Below, in pieces: positions 34,261-42,795 of a stretch of 64,000 nucleotides of DNA (positions are counted from its first letter, which is position 1; the number at the start of each line of letters is the position of its first letter). A model generated the notes under the pieces. The model worked only from the letters and a program-made list of their open reading frames with translations, did no database searches and had not been told where the DNA came from. This DNA is from Paenibacillus radicis (ex Gao et al. 2016) (lineage in GTDB: Bacteria; Bacillota; Bacilli; Paenibacillales; Paenibacillaceae), in the NCBI RefSeq assembly GCF_014641555.1, contig NZ_BMHY01000001.1, positions 775,706-839,705 of the forward strand. Direction: 5' to 3'. The position numbers and the translations under genes are program-made.

Positions 34261-35076
34261 ATGCTGCAAAATCGAACGGGCGATGCCTGTCATCAAGATA
34301 TCATTTCACTCGAAGGCGTAACCTTCTCCTACCAGCAGCAGCGGGTCATAACGGGCCTCGACTTCTCGGTCAAGGAGCGGGATTTCGTCGGTCTAATCGG
34401 CTCTAACGGGGCTGGCAAAACGACGCTGCTGCGTATGATTGTGGGACTGCTGAAGCCGGAGAGCGGCGTTATCCGGCTGTTTGGCGAGCCGGTCTCGCGC
34501 TTCAGGGCTTGGGAACGAATCGGCTACGTGCCGCAAAAAAACTCCTTCAACCCGCTGTTCCCGGCTACGGTCCGTGAAGTTGTACTATCGGGCCTGTATG
34601 GACGCAATAAGATGTTCCGCTCCATCGGCAAAGCCGATCAAATCAAATGCGAGGATGCACTGCATGCGATGAATATCGAAGATCTGGCAGGCAAGCGGAT
34701 CGGCCAGCTTTCCGGAGGTCAGCAGCAGCGCGTCTTTCTGGCTAGAGCACTGATCAACAATCCATCTCTTCTCATTCTGGATGAGCCTACAGTCGGCATC
34801 GACACTGAGACGCAGGAAGGCTTTTTCCATATGATCAAGCATATGCATCAGCATCATAATATTACGTTTCTGATGGTATCTCACGATATGGATATGATTC
34901 GTTCTTATTTAGGTGAAAGACCGGTTGCCGAAAGCGGCAAATTGAAATTTTACAAAAAGCATTCCCATGAGCTTCAGGATTGTGTGGAGAATGATTTAAC
35001 GCATAGCTTGAGAGGGCTGCGTCAGCAAATGGAGAGCAGGAAAGAGGTAGTTGCGGTTGTTGGAGATATTGGGTAG
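34261..35076 (+). CDS. znuC: Zinc ABC transporter ATP-binding protein ZnuC
   Basis: 271 residues. Walker A GSNGAGKTTLL (~residue 41), Q-loop YVPQKNSFNPLFP, signature QLSGGQQQRVFLARAL, Walker B LLILDEPTVGID and switch His in MVSHDMDM. The Q-loop region is typical of the ZnuC/MntB-type metal importers. ATG after AAAGAGGTG. The 3' end overlaps znuB. Confidence 0.94.
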   Translation: MLQNRTGDACHQDIISLEGVTFSYQQQRVITGLDFSVKERDFVGLIGSNGAGKTTLLRMIVGLLKPESGVIRLFGEPVSRFRAWERIGYVPQKNSFNPLFPATVREVVLSGLYGRNKMFRSIGKADQIKCEDALHAMNIEDLAGKRIGQLSGGQQQRVFLARALINNPSLLILDEPTVGIDTETQEGFFHMIKHMHQHHNITFLMVSHDMDMIRSYLGERPVAESGKLKFYKKHSHELQDCVENDLTHSLRGLRQQMESRKEVVAVVGDIG

Positions 35077-35869
35077 TGAGTTTTTTCAGCGCGCGCTCAT
35101 CGGAGGCGTACTGATCGGTATTACAGCGCCGTTGATCGGCATCTTTTTGGTACTTAGAAGGCTGTCGATGATCGGCGACACGTTGTCTCATGTATCGATA
35201 GCAGGGGTGGCGCTTGGTTTTCTCGTTGGCGTCTATCCGGTTGCAGTTGGCTTACTGTTCGCCATCGCCGCTTCCTTCGCCATCGAAAAGCTGCGCAAGG
35301 CTTACAAGACGTATGCGGAGCTGTCCATTGCCATCATTATGTCAGGCGGTGTAGCGCTCGCTTCGATTTTGTTTACGCTAGGCAAAGGGTTTAATGTCAA
35401 TGTTAACGGTTATTTATTCGGCAGTATCTATACGCTCGGCAATATTGACCTTGTGACGATCGCTATCGTAACAGTCGTTGTACTCGTGGCGATGCGGACG
35501 CAAGTCAAAGAGCTGTTCCTGCTTACGTTCGACGAAGATGCAGCGGCTGTGAGCGGCTTGCCCGTCCGGTTCTATAATGTTATGATTAGCGTGCTTACTG
35601 CACTGGTCATCAGCGCATCCATTAAGATTGTTGGCGCTTTGCTCGTATCGGCTTTGCTGACGATTCCGGCAGCATGCAGCCTTATTATTGCCCGCAGCTT
35701 CCGGCAAACGATCTTTGCAGTTGTTATCATCGGAGAGTTGGCTGTCGTCTTTGGTCTCTTGATCGCTGGCGTGTGGAATCTGGCTCCTGGCGGTACGATT
35801 GTTTTGCTCTTAATCGCCATTTTACTCGTTCTCATCCTGTTCAAGCCAGGTTTGCGAACGGGCAGTTAA
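35057..35869 (+). CDS. znuB: Zinc ABC transporter permease ZnuB
   Basis: 270 residues, seven or eight membrane spans, ABC-3 family (LVLRRLSMIGDTLSHVSIAG, VSALLTIPAACSLIIARSFR). It forms the channel for the ZnuA/ZnuC system. No ATG is available: TTG codons occur at 35051, 35057 and 35060. TTG 35057 is preferred at nine bases from AAAGAGG, giving an N-terminus MLEILGSEFF like other ZnuB proteins. It overlaps znuC by about 20 bases. Start certainty is moderate. Confidence 0.92.
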   Translation: MLEILGSEFFQRALIGGVLIGITAPLIGIFLVLRRLSMIGDTLSHVSIAGVALGFLVGVYPVAVGLLFAIAASFAIEKLRKAYKTYAELSIAIIMSGGVALASILFTLGKGFNVNVNGYLFGSIYTLGNIDLVTIAIVTVVVLVAMRTQVKELFLLTFDEDAAAVSGLPVRFYNVMISVLTALVISASIKIVGALLVSALLTIPAACSLIIARSFRQTIFAVVIIGELAVVFGLLIAGVWNLAPGGTIVLLLIAILLVLILFKPGLRTGS

Positions 35870-35891
35870 CTTCGACAGAGGTGCTTATCTA

Positions 35892-36608
35892 TTGAGTGAC
35901 ATCAACATATGGCTGGCGTTCGGCGCCGGCTTAGCTTCATTTATTTCACCGTGCTGCTTGCCCTTGTACCCGTCTTATTTATCTTACATAACCGGCATTT
36001 CCGTAAGTGATCTCAAGCAAAATCAGCATACGAAAAAAATGCGCATCCGCACGATGACGCATACGCTTTTTTTCATTCTCGGATTTTGCACTGTCTATTA
36101 CACACTGGGCTACGGCTCCAATGTGTTCGCGGAATTTTTCAGCGAGTATGCAGAGGTTATTCGTAAACTGTCCGCGATACTAATTGTGCTAATGGGACTG
36201 TTTCTCGTCGGTATTTTCCAGCCGCAGGTTCTGATGAAAGAACGGAGATTTAAGATCGATCCCAACAAAAAATCGGGCTTTATCGGCTCGTTTATTTTCG
36301 GAATCGGCTTCTCCGCCGGATGGACGCCTTGTATCGGCCCCGCGCTTACCGCCATTCTGGCGCTAGCTGCATCGGAGCCGGGCACTTGGTTCAAACTGAC
36401 GACGGCTTATGCTTTGGGCTTTGCCATTCCGTTTTTCGCATTGGCCTTTTTCCTCGGCTCTGCGCGCTGGCTGCTCAAGTATTCCTCGCTGGTCATGAAG
36501 ATCGGCGGCGGCGTCATGATTCTGATGGGTATTTTGCTGTTCACGAATCAAATGACCAAAATTACAATCTGGCTTAATTTGGTTACTCCGGATTGGCTCA
36601 AGTTTTAA
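35892..36608 (+). CDS. ccdA: Cytochrome c biogenesis protein CcdA
   Basis: 238 residues, six membrane spans. The two redox cysteines are in FISPCCLPLYPSYLS (Cys21/22) and GWTPCIGPALTAIL. CcdA passes electrons from cytoplasmic thioredoxin to extracytoplasmic thiol-disulfide proteins for cytochrome c maturation and, in spore formers, StoA-dependent cortex synthesis. TTG 35892 follows GAGGTG. It begins 22 bases after znuB, so it may be read from the zinc operon. Converges with splB over only 10 bases, without a visible terminator. Confidence 0.93.
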   Translation: MSDINIWLAFGAGLASFISPCCLPLYPSYLSYITGISVSDLKQNQHTKKMRIRTMTHTLFFILGFCTVYYTLGYGSNVFAEFFSEYAEVIRKLSAILIVLMGLFLVGIFQPQVLMKERRFKIDPNKKSGFIGSFIFGIGFSAGWTPCIGPALTAILALAASEPGTWFKLTTAYALGFAIPFFALAFFLGSARWLLKYSSLVMKIGGGVMILMGILLFTNQMTKITIWLNLVTPDWLKF

Positions 36609-36618
36609 GATCAATAAG

Positions 36619-37689
36619 CTACGTGAAATACTCGATCTTCGCGTTCGGGAAATGTTCAAATATGCGCTCCGATATAAACATGCGGAGCGCATAGGCTTGT
36701 TCATCGGGGTAAACGTATTTACCCTGTCCCCAGCGTCCCCACTTATATTTTCGCTTCTCAATATTCATCTCCAGCTTCGTCTTCGGATAGCGCTTTTCAA
36801 TAACATTTTTAGCGGTTTTCGTAAACCGGTGCTGAATAAGCTCGAAAGTGAGATCACCGTTTTTCGCTTCCTCAGGCAGCGCTTTGGCTAATGACTCCAG
36901 CAGCTCCGCATACCCTTCTTCCCAGCCGTCATGCCAAATGATCGGCGCGATAATGAAGCCCATTGGATAGCCGGCTTTAGCTACCTTTGCAGCCGCTTCG
37001 ATACGCTGCTCGAACCGGGAGGTGGCAGGCTCAAAATGCTTGATGACATATTTGGCGTTCACGCTGAAGCGAATTCGGGTATGTCCGTTATGTTTGGCAT
37101 CCAGCAGTGAATCGACATGATGAAATTTCGTGACGAAACGAAGCCGTCCCAGCGGCTGCTCGCCCATATATTCAATCAGTTCGCGCAAACTGCCTGTTAT
37201 CGGCTCCAGACCAACGGGATCGGAGGTGCAGGCTGCTTCAAAGCGGGTAATTTCTGGTTCGCGTTCGTCGATGTACCCTTGAGCCGCTTTCAAAATTTCA
37301 TCGATATTAACGTATACGCGAATATAGGGTTTAGAGCCCAAAGTAGTCTGCAAATAACAATAATGGCAGTGACCCATGCAGCCGGTCGCGATGGGAATCG
37401 CATATTCGGCAGAAGGCTTGGACTGATCGAATTTCAATGTTTTTCGCACACCGACGACGAGCGTTCGCTTTGCAATCCGATACTGCTCCAGCTCGCTGTC
37501 GCCCGGCAGATTTGTTATCCGGTTATGGGAGGTCGTCATCCGGAAGGGAATGCCTTCCTTCTCAACCCAAGCCATAATCCGTTTGCCCTTGGGATACTCC
37601 AGCGCGCCTGGCTCGAAGTAAACGAGATCGGGTATGAAGGAAAGCTCGCTGCGGTCGACTTTCGGCTTTTCAATTACGGTTGTTGCCAT
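36619..37689 (-). CDS. splB: Spore photoproduct lyase (radical SAM)
   Basis: 356 residues. The 4Fe-4S cluster motif C-x3-C-x2-C is CMGHCHYC (Cys104, 108, 111), and the conserved extra cysteine is in EAACTSDPVG (Cys154), needed for H-atom transfer in splitting the UV-induced thymine dimer of spores. The C-terminal region (RKYKWGRWGQGKYVYPDEQA) is also family-typical. ATG after GGGAGGG. No splA-like gene adjoins, unlike Bacillus splAB. Converges with ccdA. Confidence 0.95.
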   Translation of the reverse strand: MATTVIEKPKVDRSELSFIPDLVYFEPGALEYPKGKRIMAWVEKEGIPFRMTTSHNRITNLPGDSELEQYRIAKRTLVVGVRKTLKFDQSKPSAEYAIPIATGCMGHCHYCYLQTTLGSKPYIRVYVNIDEILKAAQGYIDEREPEITRFEAACTSDPVGLEPITGSLRELIEYMGEQPLGRLRFVTKFHHVDSLLDAKHNGHTRIRFSVNAKYVIKHFEPATSRFEQRIEAAAKVAKAGYPMGFIIAPIIWHDGWEEGYAELLESLAKALPEEAKNGDLTFELIQHRFTKTAKNVIEKRYPKTKLEMNIEKRKYKWGRWGQGKYVYPDEQAYALRMFISERIFEHFPNAKIEYFT

Positions 37690-37814
37690 CGCAATGCCCT
37701 CCCGTTAAAAATGTTTTGAATCATTCCTTTAGTGTGGGACACCAGCGTCTTTGGCAAACAGGGAGTTACAAGAAATAACGGTTGTCAGCGAAAGGCCTGT
37801 CAAATGAGAATAAG

Positions 37815-37844
37815 TTGCAGAGCGGATAAAGAACGGTGTATGAT
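37815..37844 (+). promoter_or_regulatory. Candidate SigA promoter of mntR
   Basis: TTGCAG (37815-37820), 18-bp spacer, TATGAT (37839-37844), 57 bases before the TTG start. Confidence 0.5.
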
Positions 37845-37900
37845 ACTAAGAGTAACGCCTGAGAGACAAGGTGTAAGAAGTTGGGTTAGGGGGTTCTTCA

Positions 37901-38326
37901 TTGCCGACTCCGAGCATGGAAGACTACTTGGAACGAATTTATAAGCTTATTGACGAAAAGGGGTACGCACGCGTATCGGATATCGCGGAAGGACTTGAAG
38001 TTCATCCGTCATCGGTTACGAAGATGATCCAGAAGCTGGACAAAGACAACTATTTAATTTACGAGAAATATCGCGGGCTTGTTCTTACGAGCAAAGGGAA
38101 GAAGATGGGCAAGCGTCTAGTTGACCGCCATCAACTGCTTGAATCGTTTCTGACGCTGATCGGCGTGCAGGAGGAGAACATTTATCGCGACGTGGAAGGC
38201 ATCGAGCATCATTTGAGCTGGGATTCGATAACCTGCATTGAGACGTTGGTTGAATATTTCCACCGCGATCCGGCCCGCATGGACGAGCTGAAAGGCATTC
38301 GCGAAGAGTTGGAAACCTCAGAATAG
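37901..38326 (+). CDS. mntR: Manganese-responsive repressor MntR (DtxR family)
   Basis: 141 residues, matching Bacillus MntR (142). Winged helix [20 protein letters not shown] then [20 protein letters not shown]; metal ligands Asp8-type in PSMEDYLE, His in [10 protein letters not shown], Glu/His in [13 protein letters not shown]. It represses manganese importers when Mn is sufficient; no target gene is in this window. TTG 37901 follows TAGGGGG and gives the conserved N-terminus [14 protein letters not shown]. It stands next to the yqh cluster as in Bacillus. Confidence 0.95.
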   Translation: MPTPSMEDYLERIYKLIDEKGYARVSDIAEGLEVHPSSVTKMIQKLDKDNYLIYEKYRGLVLTSKGKKMGKRLVDRHQLLESFLTLIGVQEENIYRDVEGIEHHLSWDSITCIETLVEYFHRDPARMDELKGIREELETSE

Positions 38327-38380
38327 CGAATACAAAAGAAAGAGCCTGCCAACCCGGCAGGCTCTTTCTTTTGTATTCGC
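38326..38380. terminator. Perfect 25-bp inverted repeat, bidirectional terminator
   Basis: Left arm 38326-38350 and right arm 38356-38380 are exact reverse complements (core AGAGCCTGCC / GGCAGGCTCT) around a five-base loop. T-rich segments (CTTTCTTTTGT) follow the core on both strands. It separates mntR from the converging yqhP. Confidence 0.92.
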
Positions 38381-38398
38381 AAAGCTTCTTGCAAAGCC

Positions 38399-38701
38399 TT
38401 AATGGTATTTCGGTGTATCGTCATCGTCCTTGCCGCCGTTAATGACACGGAACGGAACGGTGCGGGATTTCGGCTTTTGCCGTGGCTGTGTCCGGGTCTG
38501 CTTCACATACGGCTGGTTAGGCTTCGTTCCCCGTCCCCAACTGGAGGGCGGGAATTTATAAAGCAGGAAAATACCGCCCAGTATGACGATCGGAATCAGA
38601 TAAGCGGCCGGGTTTGACGTGAAGCTGTCTAACAGCCCGATTGCGAACAAGATGACGACGATGACAGTCGTAACACTCCACCCTCGCGGAAGATTAGCCA
38701 T
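38399..38701 (-). CDS. yqhP: YqhP-like small membrane protein
   Basis: 100 residues: two hydrophobic spans (TTVIVVILFAIGLLDSFTSN; YLIPIVILGGIFLLYKF) followed by a basic, Pro/Thr-rich cytoplasmic tail. The YqhP call rests on position between mntR and yqhQ, as in Bacillus, rather than on a diagnostic motif. It starts 20 bases after the yqhQ stop on the same strand, so it is co-transcribed. Function unknown. Confidence 0.75.
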   Translation of the reverse strand: MANLPRGWSVTTVIVVILFAIGLLDSFTSNPAAYLIPIVILGGIFLLYKFPPSSWGRGTKPNQPYVKQTRTQPRQKPKSRTVPFRVINGGKDDDDTPKYH

Positions 38702-38721
38702 GGCGCTTCCCGTCCTTTGCC

Positions 38722-39693
38722 TTAATTTTTAGTCATTTGCTGATCAAGCTCCCGCATCCGGTTGAAGGAAGCGATAGAAACCGCAACTTGGTCATCTTTA
38801 GGCTCTTTAGTCGTAAGAAGCTGGAGCCAAAGTCCTGGATAGCCAAGATAGCGCAGCACAGGCGTTTCACGCAGTGCATTCGTCCATCTCAATACCTCGT
38901 AAGAAATGCCAAGCACGAGAGGGAGCAGCAGGATGCGGATATAAATCCGTTCCCAGATCGTATCCCAAGTGAAAATCGGAAGCGAATAAATAATAACGCC
39001 TACGATAACTGTGAAAATAATGAAGCTGCTGCCGCAGCGATAATGAAGCCGGCTGTACTTTTGTACATTTTTAACCGTTAAGTCCTCGCCTGCCTCGTAG
39101 GCAGTAATGACCTTATGCTCAGCTCCGTGATATTGGAATAGCCGTTTGATGATTGGCGTCATCGACATCAGGTAGAGATAGGAAAGAAGCAGTATGATCT
39201 TAATAAGGCCCTCTAACAGATTATGCCCGACTTTGTTTTCGAATACATTCTGGAACAGAAGACTTTCGAGCGCAGCCGGTACCGCAGTGAAGATCAGCTT
39301 GCCAAATACGAAGGACAATACGCCTGCGACGGCTACGCCGACCAGCATGCTTAGGCTCCAGCCTGAGCCTTCCTTCTTCTTCTCGGCTTGTTTCGCCGCA
39401 GCTTCCGGGTTTTTCGATGCTTCATCAGCGGCTTCATCCTCGGCATAGTTTTCCATCGAGAAATTCAAATGCTGCGAGCCTTTGGCGCTGGATTCGATGA
39501 TGCCAACTACTCCGCGTACTAGCGGAATTTTTTTCAATTGCTGTACCCAAGTACGTGTCGTTCTCGGAACCTCAAGAAAGACGATTTCGTCATTTTTACG
39601 CCGTACCGCCGTTACATTCACATGTTTGCCTGCGAACATAACGCCTTCGATTACCGCTTGTCCGCCGTAAATGCTTTTGGAGTTTTGAGACAA
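38722..39693 (-). CDS. yqhQ: DUF1385 membrane protein YqhQ
   Basis: 323 residues. Signature YGGQAVIEGVMFAGKHVNVT near the N-terminus and FQYHGAEHKVITAYEAGEDL, RLHYRCGSSFIIFTV in the middle, with four or five membrane spans: the DUF1385/YqhQ family. The conserved His/Glu/Cys residues suggest metal binding, but the role is unknown. TTG 39693 is preferred, eight bases after GGAAGGTGA; the longer frame to 39741 lacks a site. Confidence 0.9.
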   Translation of the reverse strand: MSQNSKSIYGGQAVIEGVMFAGKHVNVTAVRRKNDEIVFLEVPRTTRTWVQQLKKIPLVRGVVGIIESSAKGSQHLNFSMENYAEDEAADEASKNPEAAAKQAEKKKEGSGWSLSMLVGVAVAGVLSFVFGKLIFTAVPAALESLLFQNVFENKVGHNLLEGLIKIILLLSYLYLMSMTPIIKRLFQYHGAEHKVITAYEAGEDLTVKNVQKYSRLHYRCGSSFIIFTVIVGVIIYSLPIFTWDTIWERIYIRILLLPLVLGISYEVLRWTNALRETPVLRYLGYPGLWLQLLTTKEPKDDQVAVSIASFNRMRELDQQMTKN

Positions 39694-39912
39694 GAGACAG
39701 GTCACCTTCCTTAAGTTGCTTGAATCCCGAACGGAACACAAGTTATCGTTGTCATGATTGCTTTTCTTCTATTGTACTTGATCTACTGGCCAATTGCCAA
39801 CGGCATCGTCAAGCTTCCCAAGCCCTCCTAACTTTACCGTCAAACGGTTAGCCACCTAGCGTTTTTCACATAATAGGGTTACAACCTTCAGAGGGAAAGC
39901 AGGGATACATAT

Positions 39913-40434
39913 ATGGCTAACAAAACTGCTGCCCGGAAAATGGCGGGAAGCAAAGACGATCGGCTGCATCACCATACGAATCCTTTCTTGTTCGAGCTGA
40001 CTATCGGTTTTTTTGCCGGCTTGATCTGGGGTGGATTGCGGTGGATGCTGTACGAATTCAAATTTACGAAGGAGCTGCCGGGTATAATGGCGGACCCGTT
40101 TTTCCGCAGCAGCTTCCTGAAAACGTATTGGGGGATGGCTGTAGGCATCGGCTGTTACATCGTATTCTCCATTATTGCAGCGCACCTTTATTACTTTCTG
40201 TTCCGCAAGCTGCGTGGTCCTTGGCCAGGGGTACTGTACGGCTTTCTATGGTGGATCATCATTTTCGTATTTGCAGGCCCATCGCTTCATATCTCTCAGC
40301 CGATTCGAACAGCGGGCTGGAATACGTTTATAACCGAGCTGTGTATTTTTCTGCTTTGGGGGTTATTTATCGGCTATTCTACTGCCTTTGAATTTACCGA
40401 TGAAGCGTCGCGTGAACCTGTTGGGGCGCACTAA
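39913..40434 (+). CDS. yqhR: YqhR-family membrane protein
   Basis: 173 residues, four membrane segments (FELTIGFFAGLIWGGLRWML, TYWGMAVGIGCYIVFSIIAA, LYGFLWWIIIFVFAGPSLHI, ELCIFLLWGLFIGYS). The position between yqhQ and aroQ matches Bacillus yqhR. Basic N-terminus (MANKTAARKMAGSKDDR). Function unknown. Confidence 0.82.
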   Translation: MANKTAARKMAGSKDDRLHHHTNPFLFELTIGFFAGLIWGGLRWMLYEFKFTKELPGIMADPFFRSSFLKTYWGMAVGIGCYIVFSIIAAHLYYFLFRKLRGPWPGVLYGFLWWIIIFVFAGPSLHISQPIRTAGWNTFITELCIFLLWGLFIGYSTAFEFTDEASREPVGAH

Positions 40435-40526
40435 ACAGTTTCAGCTTCTCAAGCGGCGGACATTTGTGGTAAAATGTCTTGTGATCTTTGGCGACAGGCC
40501 ATAATCGGCAGGTTGGGGGTGCGAGT

Positions 40527-40979
40527 ATGCTGAAAATTGTAGTATTGAACGGACCGAACTTGAACATGCTGGGCATTCGCGAGCCCGGCGTATACGGAAC
40601 GGAGACGCTTGCCGAGATTGAAGCCGCTCTTTTAAACCAAGCTTCCGAGCTGGGCGTTGAGCTGGATTTTTTTCAATCCAACCACGAAGGCGCACTCATT
40701 GACCGGATACATAGTGCATTCGGCAATGCGGACGGCTTCCTGATTAATCCGGGAGCGCTGACGCATTATAGCTACGCGTTAAGGGATGCTTTCTCGACAG
40801 TGGCTCTGCCCGTCGTTGAAGTGCATCTGTCTAACATTCATAAACGGGAGGCGTTCCGGCATACGTCGGTCATTGCACCCGTTGCCGTAGGCCAGATAGC
40901 TGGCTTCGGCGGACAAAGCTACGAGCTGGGACTAACGGCGCTTGTACGCAAGCTCCAGCAGGACCAGAATACAGCTTAG
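40527..40979 (+). CDS. aroQ: Type II 3-dehydroquinate dehydratase
   Basis: 150 residues. Shikimate pathway: removes water from 3-dehydroquinate. [18 protein letters not shown] with catalytic Tyr, [30 protein letters not shown] and [19 protein letters not shown] are type II motifs. ATG 40527 follows TTGGGGGTGCG; an upstream in-frame start adds 13 unconserved residues. Corresponds to Bacillus yqhS. Confidence 0.97.
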   Translation: MLKIVVLNGPNLNMLGIREPGVYGTETLAEIEAALLNQASELGVELDFFQSNHEGALIDRIHSAFGNADGFLINPGALTHYSYALRDAFSTVALPVVEVHLSNIHKREAFRHTSVIAPVAVGQIAGFGGQSYELGLTALVRKLQQDQNTA

Positions 40980-40997
40980 GAAGGAAGGGGAACGCAA

Positions 40998-42071
40998 ATG
41001 GCGAATGCGAGAGTCGAGCGGCTGCGTCAATCGATGGCAGAGCAGGGCTTAGAAGCAATCCTCATCGGCAGCAGCCACAATCGGAATTATTTGAGCGGCT
41101 TTACGGGATCTTCCGGTACGGTGGTCATTACGCATCAGGACAGCTTTTTGCTGACCGACTTCCGGTACATGACGCAAGCTCCGCAGCAGGCGGCCGGATT
41201 CAAAGTCGTCGAGCATGGACCCCGCGTTATGGATAGTGTTCGCGAGCTGCTCGCTGCAAGCGGATTACGCGAACTTGCATTTGAACAAGATCAGGTATCG
41301 TATGGCGAATATGTTGCCTGGAGCGAGCAGCTTGACGGCGTTGTGTTAAAGCCGGCGGCTGGCCTGGTAGAGCAGCTTCGGATGATTAAGGATGAAGACG
41401 AGCTGCGCATTATGATAGAGGCGGCGGAATTAGCCGATGCGGCGTTCAGTCATGTACAAAAGCTGCTTCAGCCTGGAGTCAGAGAGTCTGACATCGCTTT
41501 GGAGCTTGAAATGTACATGCGCAGTCACGGCGCTTCGTCAACCTCATTCGAGACGATCGTTGCATCCGGAGAAAGATCGGCGCTGCCTCATGGCGTTGCA
41601 AGCGACCGGCTGATCGGCAAGGATGAATTCGTAACGCTTGATTTTGGCGCTTATTACAAGGGATATTGCTCGGACTTGACCCGAACAGTCGTCGTAGGCG
41701 AACCAACGGCCAAGCACCGGGAAATATACGGCATCGTGCTTGAAGCCCAATTGCATGCGCTGGAGCATATCCGGCCGGGCATGACAGGCAAGCAAGCGGA
41801 TGCGCTCGCAAGAGACGTCATAGCGAAGTACGGCTACGGCGATCAATTCGGGCACAGCACCGGACACGGCCTCGGCATGGAAGTGCATGAGCAGCCTAGA
41901 TTGTCCAAGCTTAGCGACATGATTTTAACCCCCGGCATGACGGTGACGGTTGAGCCCGGCATCTATCTCCCCGGCTTCGGCGGAGTACGGATCGAGGACG
42001 ATATCGTCATAACGGAATCCGGTATTAAAATATTAACCTCATCCCCGAAAGAACTTCTTACTCTGGGCTAA
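40998..42071 (+). CDS. yqhT: Xaa-Pro aminopeptidase-like peptidase (M24B)
   Basis: 357 residues. N-terminal creatinase-like domain (NRNYLSGFTGSSGTVVITHQ), then a pita-bread fold with the five metal ligands: FVTLDFGAYYKGYCSDLTRT (two Asp), GHSTGHGLGMEVHEQP (His), VTVEPGIYLPGFGG (Glu) and GVRIEDDIVI (Glu). Expected to cleave X-Pro N-terminal bonds. Between aroQ and efp as in Bacillus yqhT. ATG after GGAAGGGGAA. Confidence 0.95.
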   Translation: MANARVERLRQSMAEQGLEAILIGSSHNRNYLSGFTGSSGTVVITHQDSFLLTDFRYMTQAPQQAAGFKVVEHGPRVMDSVRELLAASGLRELAFEQDQVSYGEYVAWSEQLDGVVLKPAAGLVEQLRMIKDEDELRIMIEAAELADAAFSHVQKLLQPGVRESDIALELEMYMRSHGASSTSFETIVASGERSALPHGVASDRLIGKDEFVTLDFGAYYKGYCSDLTRTVVVGEPTAKHREIYGIVLEAQLHALEHIRPGMTGKQADALARDVIAKYGYGDQFGHSTGHGLGMEVHEQPRLSKLSDMILTPGMTVTVEPGIYLPGFGGVRIEDDIVITESGIKILTSSPKELLTLG

Positions 42072-42107
42072 GGACTATTCCAAGCAAATATCAGGAGGGA
42101 AATACAA

Positions 42108-42665
42108 GTGATTTCAGTAAATGATTTTAAAACAGGCCTGACCGTCGAAGTAGACGGCGATATTTTCTCGGTAACCGAGTTCCAGCACGTTAAACCGGGC
42201 AAAGGCGCAGCATTCGTGCGCTCCAAGCTGAAAAACCTGCGCAACGGCAACGTTGTGGAGAAAACATTCCGTGCAGGCGAAAGCATTGGCCGTGCCATCA
42301 TCGAGAACCGTGAAGTACAATACCTGTACAACTCCGGCGATGAGTACACGTTCATGGACAACGAAACGTACGATCAGTTCGCACTGAGCGACAAGCAGTT
42401 GGAGTGGGAGCTTAACTTCCTGAAAGAAAATATGAACGTGAACATCTCCAGCTACCAAGGTGAAATTATCGGTATCCAAATGCCGAACAGCGTTGAGCTG
42501 AAAGTAGTTGAAACAGAGCCAGGCGTTAAAGGCAACACGGCGCAAGGTGCTACGAAAAGCGCGAAGGTTGAAACGGGCTTGAGCGTTCAAGTGCCGTTGT
42601 TCATCAACGAAGGCGACGTTCTATTGGTAGATACTCGCGAAGGCAAATACATTTCCCGTGCTTAG
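42108..42665 (+). CDS. efp: Translation elongation factor P
   Basis: 185 residues, three beta domains. Rescues ribosomes stalled at polyproline. The domain I loop around residues 30-35 ([16 protein letters not shown]) carries the Lys that is modified in some bacteria. [20 protein letters not shown] and [19 protein letters not shown] are conserved C-terminal motifs. GTG start after AGGAGGGA. Last gene of the yqhR-aroQ-yqhT-efp run. Confidence 0.98.
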   Translation: MISVNDFKTGLTVEVDGDIFSVTEFQHVKPGKGAAFVRSKLKNLRNGNVVEKTFRAGESIGRAIIENREVQYLYNSGDEYTFMDNETYDQFALSDKQLEWELNFLKENMNVNISSYQGEIIGIQMPNSVELKVVETEPGVKGNTAQGATKSAKVETGLSVQVPLFINEGDVLLVDTREGKYISRA

Positions 42666-42678
42666 TATCTTCATCAAG

Positions 42679-42712
42679 ACCGTCCAATCCTGAGGATTGG
42701 GCGGTTTTTTTA
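42679..42712 (+). terminator. Terminator after efp
   Basis: ACCGTCCAATCC / GGATTGGGCGGT around TGA, followed by TTTTTTT. Confidence 0.93.
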
Positions 42713-42743
42713 TAGTTGCATATACCCAGACAGGCGGGTAATG

Positions 42744-42752
42744 TGATATAAT
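42744..42752 (+). promoter_or_regulatory. Extended -10 promoter of lysC
   Basis: TGATATAAT: TATAAT at 42747-42752 with an upstream TGn. No good -35 at 17 bp. The leader is too short for a lysine riboswitch. Confidence 0.55.
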
Positions 42753-42795
42753 ATCGTCTTGTATGTATATGTCAAGGTTGGGGAGTGAATCAGCT

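Noticed and set aside
42713..42795. Lysine riboswitch before lysC
   Set aside because: The leader is too short after the efp terminator and shows no lysine-aptamer elements.
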